The position numbers and the translations under genes are program-made. From Neocallimastix lanati (nom. inval.) (Eukaryota > Neocallimastigomycota > Neocallimastigomycetes > Neocallimastigales > Neocallimastigaceae), in the NCBI GenBank assembly GCA_016946835.1, contig JACVTC010000004.1:774001-838000 (forward strand): 64,000 nt of DNA, read 5' to 3'. The notes beneath the pieces were generated by a model. The model saw only the letters and a list, made by a program, of their open reading frames with translations, was not told where the DNA came from and did not search any database. Shown piece after piece: positions 34,936 through 45,583 of this stretch (position 1 is the first letter of the stretch; every line of letters starts with the position of its first letter).

Positions 34936-35775
34936 ATATAAAAGAGAATTATGGTTAAAATGCAAAGGAATAAATATTTTGTGTATTTTTAAGGAAAAAA
35001 AAAAATAAAAATAAATTTGGTTAAATTGTATTCTATTGAGAATTCATGACTAAAGATGATAAAGTTATTTATTAAAATTGAAATGAAAGACATTATATTA
35101 AAAAATTAATTGTTATTAAATAAAAATAGCAATCATTTATAGTTTTATAGTGTATAAAAAATAATTTGAAATAATATATTATTCCTTTTTAAAGTTTTAA
35201 GCTATTAAAAAATTATTGAATTATTGAAATCTTTTTAAAAAGAATTATAGAGCATCAAAATATGGAAAACTATATATAATTATAAATAAAATTATATTAC
35301 TCTTATTTGTTTATAAACAAACACAAAATATAAAAATAAAAAAAAAAAAAAACAAAAAAACAAAACTAATCATTTGAAACTTATCTTAAATTTAATTTTT
35401 ATTTTCATTATTTTATTGATAGTTCTTTATTTTTTATTTATTTTTTTTAAATGAAAATTACAATAATAATTTTAATGAATATATTTATAATAAAATTTAT
35501 ATAAAAATATAATAATTATAAAATAATAAAGTGAAGATTAATTTTTTTTAAATGAAAATTACAATAATAATTTTAATGAATATATTTATAATAAAATTTA
35601 TATAAAAATATAATAATTATAAAATAATAAAGTGAAGATTAATAACTAATAATTCTAAATAGGTATTCTAATTTATTATAATAAATTAAATGAATGAATA
35701 ATAAATGAGTATTTAAAATTTATATTAAATATATAAGATTTAATAAAGGTTTATATTTAAAATTTAAAATTTTTT
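34700..35775. repeat. Type-1 spacer of the HSP20 array, copy 1
   Basis: This left flank of the first HSP20 pair recurs, diverged, at about 48890-49969 and 53030-54102. Shared landmarks include GAATTCATGACTAAAGATGA (here 35039-35058) and the block just after the minus-strand gene with AATAATAAAGTGAAGATTAA. It marks the left limit of the amplified region as far as I can see it. Confidence 0.7.
35441..35643. repeat. Tandem duplication of a 101-bp block
   Basis: The block containing ATGAAAATTACAATAATAAT begins at 35451 and again at 35552 with almost no differences, ending each time in GTGAAGATTAA. The other pair flanks (for example 49740-49840 and 53875-53970) carry it once, so the duplication is specific to this copy and recent. 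Confidence 0.85.
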
Positions 35776-36470
35776 TTATTGAATTTGAATAGAACGTTTC
35801 TGATTCTTAGGAGGTTCAATTTTATTAATGATTACTTCTAATACTCCATTTTCCATTTTAGCTTGAATATTTTCTAAGTTAGCATCTTCAGGAATATTGA
35901 ATGATCTTGAAAATTTACCATAACTACTTTCAATTATACTATATTTTCTTTCATTATTTTTATTATCTTCAATCTTTTTGTTCTTTATTTCAGATTCAGT
36001 AGTTTCTTGATGTTTTTTAGTGTCTTCATTTTCTTTTGTTTCATTATTTTCATTGATATCTTAAGTTTCCATTTCATCATTTTCAGATTTATTTTGAGAA
36101 TTATCATAAATGGATTTTCTTTCACCAGAAATAGTTAAAATACGATCTTCATTTATTTCCATTTTAACTTGATCTTTCGTCATTCCAGGTAAATCTGCAT
36201 GAATATAATAGTTGTTTTCATCTTCACTAAGATTAATTTTTGGATTAAATTCTACTAACTTTAAAAATTCATCATCATGTAAAGCCCTTGATAATTGTTT
36301 TTCTAAGCAGTTGTATGAATTCTTTCTATGACCATAACTACCATGAAGATGGCAACGAGGATGGTTAAAACCAAAATGATTTCTTTTTGTTAAAGGATAA
36401 TTAAAGAAATCATCATCAAAACATCGAATAAAGAATTTTCAATTGGATGACAATAGATACATAAAGATAT
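35776..36470 (-). pseudogene. HSP20 copy A, pseudogene
   Basis: Small heat-shock protein copy, left partner of pair 1. Compared with the intact copies it has three separate lesions: the start ATG is ATA (36468-36470), one base is missing in the N-terminal FDVFDDD segment (near 36421), and a GAA codon has become TAA after METE (near 36061). Total length is 695 instead of 696, which agrees with the single deletion. Its mirror-image partner starts 954 bp away on the plus strand. Confidence 0.9.
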
Positions 36471-37423
36471 TTTGTTTTTAATTGTAATTATAATTAATTA
36501 AATTTTTTTTATTCTTATTTTTTGTTTTCTTTAATTTTTTTTTAAAATATATTTATATAATAATTAAAATTTTATAATTTGTTATTTTTTTCTTTAATAT
36601 CGCTTTATTTGGTTTTTTTTAATATTTAAATTATTAAAGTTTTAGAAACTATTGAAATTGAAGATAAAAAATTTTAATGAAAAAATGTGATTTTTATACT
36701 TTTTTTTTTATTATTATTATATATATCTTTGTAAAAAAAATTAAAATAAAAATTTAAATATAGATATTAAATTCTTAATTTTTAATTGGAACTAAACTTT
36801 AAATGAATAATATTAATTTTAAAAAAAATTTTTTTTACTCTATTAACCTTTAATCTTCTACATTAATCGTCATATACGTATACATTTCAAGATATATCTA
36901 CATTATTCTACATTATTCTGTATTATTCTTAATTATTCCACAATTTTAAAGAATTTCTGTTTTATTATAAATTTATAATTGAATATTTTATATTATTAAT
37001 TTAAATTTAAATAATTAATAATAATATAAAATAAAATCTTTATTAATAATAAATAATAAATAATAAAATTTAAAACTTTAATAATTTGTATTACTAATTG
37101 AAATAATAATAAATTAATTTGAATAAATTAATATGATTATAAATTAATAATAAAATTTTCCTTAATAATTTAAATATTTAAAATTTGTATATAAGCTCAT
37201 ATTTTTAATTTAAAAATTTTTTTTTCTTTCATTCAATTTTATATATTATATAAATTTTTTTTATCTACAATAGAATTTTTTTAATAGTTATACAAATTAT
37301 ATTATAATTATTTAAAAATAATAATATAATAAATACAAAGAATTTTATATAATAAAAAAAATTAGAAAAATAACATATTTAAATTTGATATATATATATA
37401 TAATTAAAATAAATATTAACAAG
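36471..37423. promoter_or_regulatory. Shared bidirectional heat-shock promoter of pair A/B
   Basis: Between two head-to-head HSP20 starts. Near the middle (36883-36940) TTC triplets recur at exact 10-bp steps at 36906, 36916, 36926 and 36936, preceded by TTTCAAGAT at 36885. Repeated nTTCn units 10 bp apart are the step-type heat-shock element described for HSF1 in yeast. TATA-like boxes flank it: TATAAAAA on minus (36691-36698) about 220 bp before copy A, and TATATAAG on plus (37188-37195) about 230 bp before copy B. Motifs are seen; HSF binding is inferred. Confidence 0.7.
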
Positions 37424-38119
37424 ATGTCTTTATATATCTATTCTCATCCAATTGAAAATTCTTTATTCGATTATTTTGATGATGATTTCTTTAATTATCC
37501 TTTAACAAAAAGAAATCATTTTAGCTTTAATCATCCTCATTGCCATCTTCATGGTCGTTATGGTCATAGAAAGAATTCATACAACTGCTTAGAAAAACAA
37601 TTATCAAGGGCTTTCAGTGATGATGAATTTTTAAAGTTAGTTGAATTTAATCCAAAAATTAATCTTAGTGAAGATGAAAACAACTATTATATTCATGCAG
37701 ATTTACCTGGAATGACGAAAGATCAAGTTAAAATGGAAATAAATAAAGATCGTATTTTGACTATTTCTGGTGAAAGAAAATCCATTTATGATAATTCTCA
37801 AAATAAATCTGAAGATAAAGAAATGGAAACTGAAGACATTAATGAAAATAATGAAACAAAAGAAAAACAAGAAACTAAAGAAAATGAAGAAACTACTGAA
37901 TCTGAAATAACGAACAAAATGAATGATAATAATACAAATAATGAAAGAAAATATAGTATAATTGAAAGTAGTTATGGTAAATTTTCAAGATCATTCAATA
38001 TTCCTGAAGATGCTAACTTAGAAAATATTCAAGCTAAAATGGAGAATGGAGTATTAGAAGTAATCATTAATAAAATTGAACCTCCTAAGAACCAAAATCG
38101 AACTATTCAAATTCAATAA
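37424..38119 (+). CDS. HSP20 / alpha-crystallin small heat-shock protein, copy B
   Basis: ATP-independent chaperone that binds unfolding proteins in oligomers. The start chosen is ATG 37424 (MSLYIYSHP), conserved in all copies; an in-frame upstream ATG at 37385 is not conserved among copies. 231 residues: an N-terminal arm (1-75), then the alpha-crystallin domain beginning at VEFNPKINLSEDENNYYIHA with ADLPGMTKDQVKMEI and LTISGERKS. A charged insertion of about 55 Glu/Lys/Asn/Thr-rich residues follows, then YGKFSRSFNIP, MENGVLEVIINKIEPPK and a C-terminal IQI, the I-x-I motif that docks subunits. HSP20 proteins usually have only a short loop where the insertion sits. No introns. The retrotransposon lies 450 bp downstream. 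Confidence 0.95.
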   Translation: MSLYIYSHPIENSLFDYFDDDFFNYPLTKRNHFSFNHPHCHLHGRYGHRKNSYNCLEKQLSRAFSDDEFLKLVEFNPKINLSEDENNYYIHADLPGMTKDQVKMEINKDRILTISGERKSIYDNSQNKSEDKEMETEDINENNETKEKQETKENEETTESEITNKMNDNNTNNERKYSIIESSYGKFSRSFNIPEDANLENIQAKMENGVLEVIINKIEPPKNQNRTIQIQ

Positions 38120-38569
38120 AATTTTAAATTTAAATTCTAAACTATTATTATATATTTTATATTTAATATAAATTAATATACTCATTTATTATTTTATTAT
38201 TCATTTATTTAATTTATTAATATAAATTTGATTATTTATTAATATGTTTTTATAAAAAATTATTGTTTAATTTTCATTATTATGAAAATAATTATTATTT
38301 ATATACATTTAATTTAAAATATTTTATATATCTATCTATAAATAAATTATTTATTAAGAAATACAAAAAAAAAGAAAACAATCAATAAATTAATAAAAAA
38401 TCAAAATATAAAATAAATAATTCAATAATTTTTAAAAATTTATTATATTGATGTGTATAATTTGATTATTAAAATTTGTAAATTTTATTTATATATTTTA
38501 ATGAAATTGTAATAATTATTTATAGTAAAGATAATAATTTTATGTTATTAAAAGCTAATTTTGATTTTC
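38120..38569. other. 3' flank of HSP20 copy B up to the retrotransposon
   Basis: AT-rich non-coding DNA matching the downstream flanks of copies D and H (landmarks TATCTATCTATAAATAAATT and ATTGATGTGTATAATTT). Its continuation resumes at 43539 beyond the inserted element. Confidence 0.7.
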
Positions 38570-38582
38570 TTCATTAAATATT
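38570..38582. repeat. Left target-site duplication of the LINE (13 bp)
   Basis: TTCATTAAATATT abuts the first base of the element and is repeated exactly at 43526-43538 after its poly(A) tail. The uninterrupted paralogous site is at 47720-47732. Confidence 0.92.
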
Positions 38583-41500
38583 CCCCCAATGAAGTGGACT
38601 GTTTTTCCAGGTCCATGGAGGGTTGATGGAAAAGGAATAACCTATATCAGGTGTACTAATTACAGCTTTCTGTGATTCTGATGATAATATATGGTTATCC
38701 TTTCTAAAGTGGCTTCTAGTACGAAGAGTGAAAACTGGAATACTGGAAGACTGTAGAAAGTGAACCTGATGTTTTATATTGTTTTAAACTGGATATGTAG
38801 TAACATTGGAGTTGTATAATTAATAATATCATGTAGTTTCTACATATTATCATTGTAATGAATCTATTGTATCTTTTACTTTAGCATTATTTTGTATATG
38901 TATTTTTCTATAGTATTTTTTATACTTTCATGTAGCTATTGTAAAATGGAAATGTAGGAGATTGATTCACTCCAAAGCTTGTGTTTGAGACATTATTTAA
39001 CGGATGGGAATCTTTTTATAGTTTTTCACAACTATTATTTCATTAACATTTAAATTTTATATTATATATGATTATTTTACAGAAATTTTTACATAAAACA
39101 GGAATTTATAATTGAAAATCATTAATTAAAAACTAGTCAACACAAAAAGAAAGAAAAACAAACAAGTTTTAGCAAACAATATACACGAAAGAGAAGACAA
39201 CAGCAATAAATTTTTATTTTTTTTAATTTTTTAATTTTTTACTAATTTTATTTTTTATTTTTATATTACATTTACTTTTTATTAATATAGATAAGTTTTT
39301 TATTTTATTATGTTAACTATACGAAGAGGTCTGCGACATTATGGTCCTGACCATGATAAATTTGTTTTAATTTTCATTCATGATCTTGAATCTTGGACTG
39401 AAAGTAGACTATGGGAATTTTTAAGCAAAAAGATATCAAATTGTAATGAAGTTATTCATGGAATCGTTAAAAAACACTATATTAATATGGAAAACTACTT
39501 CATCCTAAGAGTTAACTATAATAATTATACGGATTATTTGAAGGTTATTTATTTGATTACTAAGCACTTACCTGTTAAAAGAATAAATTGGAAGATTACT
39601 TCAAGGATACGCACATTTAGCAATGTTAATCATAATAGAACCAGGTATTATTCTGAGCCCTCATTCCCCATCTCTGAAAGCCTCCTGTATGCTAACCCTT
39701 TCTCGAATACTAAATATTTCAACCTCTGTATTAGCTGGAACATAAATGGTTGGAATTCTGAAAAACGTGACGAACTTACCAATTTTAATTCAATCTTTAA
39801 TCCTATTTGTATTTGTCTTCAAGAAGTCGGTAATAGTTCATTCCTTAACTCATTTTCTAACTCATATCCATTCCTTAATCATTATAGAACAGTACTGAGA
39901 CGTGCGGACAAAAAAAATCCCTGGTATGAGGGGCCTTTATATAGGTGTGCACTCCTCCTGCCAATTCACTAATGATGATTTTGAATATAGATATATACTC
40001 TCAGTAAATATATTCTCTTTTTGGGGTGTCAGATGTTCTTTAGGGAACATTTACATCCCTAGCAAAAAACACAAAGACTCTAGAGAAAAAGCAGAAACTG
40101 ATTTTGCTAATTGGCTCAAGAACCATCAGAATAACCCTTCGGCTATTGTTGGTGATTTCAACATGACTAAGCAACAACTCAAAGATCTTATTCTTAGAAT
40201 TTCCCCTCAATGGTTTGTTATGGATATGGTAGGTCATCAATTTACTTGGTCTAATGGTGGAAAGAATTCTTGTATTGATTTTATAGTAGTGAACGATAAA
40301 TTAAGAAATTATCTGAATATTGCTTCTGTATGCTACTCTTTTAATGACATCTCTGACCATTTACCACTTATTCTTTCTTGTAAAAAAATATCTCCTGATG
40401 GTTTTGTTACTCCCCCTCGGGATAAACAAATTAAGTGGTCTAATCGAATTTGTAGGGATAAACGTGAAGCAATCTTCTCTCATAATAAATTCACATGTTT
40501 ACTGGATGAATTTGAACATAATGATAATCTAGACTCTAATACAATGGTTAAAAAACTTCTTGACACAGCAAATAAAATAGGCGATGACATTCATGCAAGA
40601 GTTCCTACAAATTTACAGGGTTCAGCGTTCCATTGTCCTGCTTATATTAAGAAATTATCACATGAAAAACATCTATTGTATAAAAGGATTAAAAATTTTA
40701 AACTTAGTAATGATTTGTCAAATCTTCAAGAATTTTGTGATCTCTCAAAAGAATATAGAGTTCTTTCTGATTATATCATTAGTATTAAAAGAAATATTAG
40801 GAATATTAGATTTAAAAATTTGATTCATTCCATCGGCGAATGTTTCTTAAAAAATGATGCCCAGCGTGGTTGGTCTGGACTTAAGAAAATTTCTAAACCT
40901 TCTTACTCTCCTTCCCAATCACCTGTATACATTAAAGATAAAGAAGGTAATGTTCTAGTATCCCAAGAAGATCAACTCAATCGTTTTGCAGAACACTATG
41001 AAGAACTTGCTTCTGATATAACTGGTCACAGTCTTAATGAAAATTATTGGAAAAGAATACTTAATAATTCTTCTACTCCTCAGGAATCATGGGATATTAA
41101 TCAACCTATTTCCATGTCAGAAATTCATTCAACTGTTCTTTCAATGAAAAATAACAAAGCACCTGGTCCTGATGGTATACCTACAGAATTTTTTAAAGCA
41201 TTTTTTAATTCTGAGAGTAGAAATTCTTCTCAGGATGACTCTAATCAAGAGGTTACTTATTCCGATTGTGCAAAGTGTCTGTTATTACTTTTTAATAAAA
41301 TTTGGGATGGTGACTTTCCTAATGAATGGAACTCTGCTTCTATTGTTTCTATTCCTAAAAAAGGGGATCTTTCAGATTGTAATAATTATCGTGGTATTTC
41401 ACTCATCAATGTAGGTTTAAAAATTCTATCAAAAATTGTCACTAAAAGAATATCGGACTATGCTTTTTCTAATGGAATAATTAGACCAGAACAGTTTGGT

Positions 41501-43486
41501 TTTAGAAATAAAGAAGAATGTATTAGTTTATTTGTATCCATTCGTGAAATTTGTCAAAGAAGAAAATTTAAGGATAAATTTACCTTTCTTGCCTTTCTTG
41601 ACCTTAAAAAAGCTTATGATTCAGTTCCAATTTACAATATACTTACTAAACTAAATAATCTTGGTATTCGTGGTAAATGCCTTCAATTCATTACTAATCT
41701 ATACCTTACCTCGAAAGCTCGTGCAAACTTTAATGGTAAACTTTCAAAAGAATTTCCAATACACCGTGGTGTTCGCCAAGGGTGTCCTCTCTCACCTATT
41801 TTATTCAATATATTTATCAATGATATTTTTGATAATTGTAAAAGTTATGGTGTGATTACTGAAAAGAAAAAATGTTGTGGTGGATTATTTGCTGATGATA
41901 TTGTATTATTAGCTCCTACAAAATCTTCACTTAAAAACCTTTTGAATATTGCTCATGATTGGGGTATTAAAAATGAAATGACCTTTGGAATCAATAAATG
42001 CGCTACACTAGTTGTTAAACCAAAGAATTTTATACCTTCAAGACATTATGAAAATCCTACATTTAAACTTGGTATGAACTATATACCAAGCACTAATCAA
42101 TATTCATATCTTGGTATACCTTTTAATGAATCGTTGGATTTAAAACCTATTATTGCTAAGATGAACAGTAAAATTAATTATACAGTTAACTCTTTCTTTA
42201 GATTTTTAACCAATAGGAATGTTCCTTTCTACTTTAAAACTCGTATACTAGTTTCTTTTGTCCTTAGTTCAGTTCTTTATTATGCTCCCTTACTTGGTTC
42301 AAATAAAAAGAATACTGAAAAAGCTCAAACTGCTTTTAATTGAGGTTTGTATTGGAGTTTCGGGTTTAAAAATAAAACCTCCAATACTTCAATTTACAAT
42401 ATGTCTAAGGAACTTTCTATACCTCCTATAGCTAGTTTTTGTGCTAAGGCGATGATTCGATGCTTTAAAAAGTGGAAAGATTCTTCTTGTATTATTTCTC
42501 ATTTAGTCAAAAATATACCTACACTTTCTCACTATTCATGGACGAAAAAAGCACGGAGTTTAGCAGTACACAAGCACAATAATAAACTTCCTGGAGAAAT
42601 AAGGAAGTTTTACTGGGAAAATATTCATTATTCAAGCACTCCTGCGATCAGATCTACAAAATACAAGAAATTTAAATTTGGTTTTAAAAAATTTATTCAA
42701 CGTCTATCACTTAAATATTCACAATTTTCTCTTGGATTTTTTTGGATTGGACGAATTAAATGTGGATTCAAATTTGATGTAAAAACGTATGTTAAAAGTA
42801 ATCTAGTATCAGAAAATTGCCCAACATACTGCCCTTGTTGTGGTGAGAGTAACAGCATACCTAGTTTTACACACTGGATACTTTTATGTCCTAAATTTGA
42901 AGAATTTAGGCAACATTTCATTTCCTTTGTTGATGAAATTTTTATTAATTTTTCTCTAATTGTTCATGAGAAATCATTGAACATTCCTGATGATAAAGAG
43001 GAAGATTTTGATGATAATATCAATTTTTACGTGCTGTGTCTCCTTCTTGGCGGAAATGCAGTATTTGAAATCTTAAAGATCGGCTCGGGGGAAAGAAGGC
43101 GATATATTAATAATATTTTTCAATCACCTTCGAACGAGTCTTCTTTCTCGATTTCATATTTTGTGGGGCTTGCGGAATTCCTTACTAACGTTATGCCTAT
43201 TGTGATTGGTGATTTTTACACCATGATCGATTTGTATAGTGTTAGACCTACCGTTGTCAAGAGCGTCGACGTCGTAACGATAAGGCAAAGAAGAAATTCT
43301 GATACAGATTCGAATGATAATTTTCATCCACATGGAGTTATCTTCGATGAATGGGAAGAGTTAGAGGCCTTTTCGTCCTCGAATCTCATAACGTAGTTTT
43401 TTAATATTAATATAAAAAATAATTTCATGTATTTAAATTTCATGTATTTTTTAAAAAAAATATTATTAAATAAAGTTTATTCCTAG

Positions 43487-43525
<39 letters not shown>
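38583..43525 (+). mobile_element. Non-LTR (LINE) retrotransposon, near full length, with poly(A) tail and 13-bp TSD
   Basis: A 4.9-kb element inserted in the spacer after HSP20 copy B. It begins CCCCCAATGAAGTGG and ends GTCTA followed by about 36 A (43490-43525). Exact 13-bp duplications flank it, as expected for target-primed reverse transcription. The 5' part (38583-39309) holds only short broken frames, one starting at 38590 with KWTVFPGPWRVDGKG. The main frame codes for an apurinic-type endonuclease, reverse transcriptase and C-terminal zinc knuckle. No RNase H domain was recognised. Its base composition is less AT-rich than its surroundings. The clade is not determined. Confidence 0.93.
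39310..43396 (+). pseudogene. LINE ORF2-like polyprotein: endonuclease-reverse transcriptase, with one frameshift and one in-frame stop
   Basis: Segments: 39310-39972 (frame 1), 39902-42343 and 42347-43396 (both frame 2). The first ends within the endonuclease: CISWNINGW and CLQE are in frame 1, while GDFN and SDHLPL continue in frame 2, so an indel near the run of eight A at 39909 splits the domain. The reverse transcriptase shows NNKAPGPDGIPTEF, FLDLKKAYDSV, RQGCPLSPILFN and the catalytic FADD (41888-41899). A TGA at 42341-42343 interrupts an otherwise continuous frame where family context suggests Trp. The last part carries a zinc knuckle, CPCC through HWILLCP (about 42830-42890). Two lesions in 4 kb point to a young but inactive copy, unless one is a sequencing error in the A run. 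Confidence 0.9.
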
Positions 43526-43527
<2 letters not shown>

Positions 43528-43538
43528 CATTAAATATT
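43526..43538. repeat. Right target-site duplication of the LINE (13 bp)
   Basis: TTCATTAAATATT directly after the poly(A) tail, identical to 38570-38582; the following GTTGCTTTG also follows the empty site at 47733. Confidence 0.92.
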
Positions 43539-43857
43539 GTTGCTTTGTTTTTATTTTTAGTTTTGTTTTTATATTTTAATATTCCACATGTTATAGAATT
43601 AATGTAATTATTGTTTAATAATTATATATTATTTTAAAAATTTTTAATCTATTAATTATTATATTAATATATTTATTATTTAAAATTAAAATAATAATAA
43701 TAATAATAAATAATAATAATGTTAACAATACTAATAATAATAAATAATTAAATTAATAAAATTAATAATATTATATAAATAAATATCATAAAAATTTAAA
43801 TGATTAAATGGAAAAATATTTTTGCTAAATTATTAAATAATTTTAAAAAATTCATAG

Positions 43858-43889
<32 letters not shown>

Positions 43890-44887
43890 TTACATATATG
43901 AATTTTTAATATTAGTGATGATTATAGTGTTTTTTAAACATTATAATATAAATGAAATTAAAATATAAATAATGAAATATAATAAATAAAATTGTAATAT
44001 AAATGAAATAAAAAATAATATAAATACTGCTAATATGTATTGAAATATAAAATTTAATTGAAATATAAAAATTACCAAAAAAAAAAAAAAAAAAAAAAAA
44101 ACTAAATTAAAATTACTTTCTAATGGAACATTATAACTTTAGAAGATTAATAAAGTTAAAATAAATATAAGTATATTAAATTTTATTTATTATCAATTAA
44201 AAAATCAATTATATAAGTAGTTAAAAAAGAAAATTGAATAAAAAAACTTTTCTTTTTAAAATATTACATTTACTAAAAAAAATTAAAGAATTATTAAAAT
44301 ATGATGAAATAATAATAAATTAGAGATAATAAATTATTGCCTAATAAAATATAATTATATATATATCCATAAAAATTAAAGTATTAAAAAATATTTATAT
44401 ACAAACACATAAAATAAAAATAATTAATTTTCAATTAATCATTGAAATTTCATTTTTTACTTTTTATTTTTTATTTTTATTATTTTATTGATAGTATTTT
44501 TTTTTTAAATGTATATTACAATAATAAATTAAAAAATATATATAATAAATTTTATTTTAAAATTTAATAAAAAAAAAATAATTATTAAAAAATGATAAAT
44601 TTAAAATTAATAACTATTAATTCTAAATAATTATTCTAGTTTATTATAATAATTTTTCTTTTTTAGAGTTAATTACAATAATAATTTTAATGAATATATT
44701 ATAATAAAATTTATATAAAATATAATAATTATAAAATAATAAAGTGAAGATTAATAAATAATAATTCTAAATAATTATTCTAATTTATTATAATAAATTA
44801 AATGAATGAATAATAAATGAGTATATAAATTTTTATAAAAAATTAAAAGATTTAATAAAGGTTTAAATTTAAAATTTAAAAATTTTT
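43539..44887. repeat. Type-2 spacer of the HSP20 array, copy 1
   Basis: Spacer between pairs A/B and C/D (right of the LINE). It recurs at about 56905-58163 between G/H and I/J. Shared landmarks include ATGTTATAGAATTAATGTAA, GATTAAATGGAAAAATATTT, a long T run (43858-43883), a long A run (44077-44100) and ACTTTAGAAGATTAATAAAG. No coding signal. Confidence 0.8.
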
Positions 44888-45583
44888 TTATTGAATTTGA
44901 ATAGAACGCTTCTGATTCTTAGGATGTTCAATTTTATTAATGATTACTTCTAATAATCCATTTTCCATTTTAGCTTGAATGTTTTCTAAGTTAGCATCTT
45001 CAGGAATATTGAATGATCTTGAAAATTTGCCATAACTACTTTCAATTATACTATATTTTCTTTCATTATTTTTGTTATCTTCATTCTTTTTGTTCTTTAT
45101 TTCAGATTCAGTAGTTTCTTCGTTTTCTTTAGTTTCTTGTTTTTCTTTTGCTTCATTATTTTCATTGATGTCTTCAGTTTCCATTTCATCATTTTCAGAT
45201 TTATTTTGATAATTATCATAAATTGATTTTCTTTCACCAGAAATAGTTAAAATACGATCTTCATTTATTTCCATTTTAACTTGATCTTTCGTCATTCCAG
45301 GTAAATCTGCATGAATATAATAGTTGTTTTCATCTTCACTAAGATTAATTTTTGGATTAAATTCTACTAACTTTAAAAATTCATCATCATGTAAAGCCCT
45401 TGATAATTGTTTTTCCAAGCAGTTGTATGAATTTTTTCTATGACCATAATGTCCATGAAGATGGCAACGAGGATGGTTAAAACTAAAATGATTTCTTTTT
45501 GTTAAAGGATAATTAAAGAAATCATCATCGAAAACATCGAATAAAGAATTTTCAATTGGATGAGAATAAATATATAAAGACAT
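44888..45583 (-). CDS. HSP20 small heat-shock protein, copy C
   Basis: Left partner of pair 2, 231 residues, intact. Differences from copy B include FDVFDDD in the arm, RALHDDE before the crystallin domain, MENGLLEV, and a C-terminus KIEHPKNQKRSIQIQ that still keeps the I-x-I motif. The KIEHPKNQKRS ending is shared with copy G, and the corresponding codons in pseudogene E agree, so it marks a minus-strand subgroup. Confidence 0.94.
   Translation of the reverse strand: MSLYIYSHPIENSLFDVFDDDFFNYPLTKRNHFSFNHPRCHLHGHYGHRKNSYNCLEKQLSRALHDDEFLKLVEFNPKINLSEDENNYYIHADLPGMTKDQVKMEINEDRILTISGERKSIYDNYQNKSENDEMETEDINENNEAKEKQETKENEETTESEIKNKKNEDNKNNERKYSIIESSYGKFSRSFNIPEDANLENIQAKMENGLLEVIINKIEHPKNQKRSIQIQ

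Noticed and set aside
37385-37423. N-terminal extension of HSP20 copy B (and of D at 46535)
   Set aside because: The extra residues come from TA-rich leader DNA and are not conserved among copies; all ten align from MSLYIYS.
40040-40240. Antisense frame within the LINE
   Set aside because: A shadow of the endonuclease reading frame.
42341-42343. TGA read as tryptophan (variant genetic code)
   Set aside because: Intact genes here use TGG for Trp and the TGA-containing frames are all in decayed elements.
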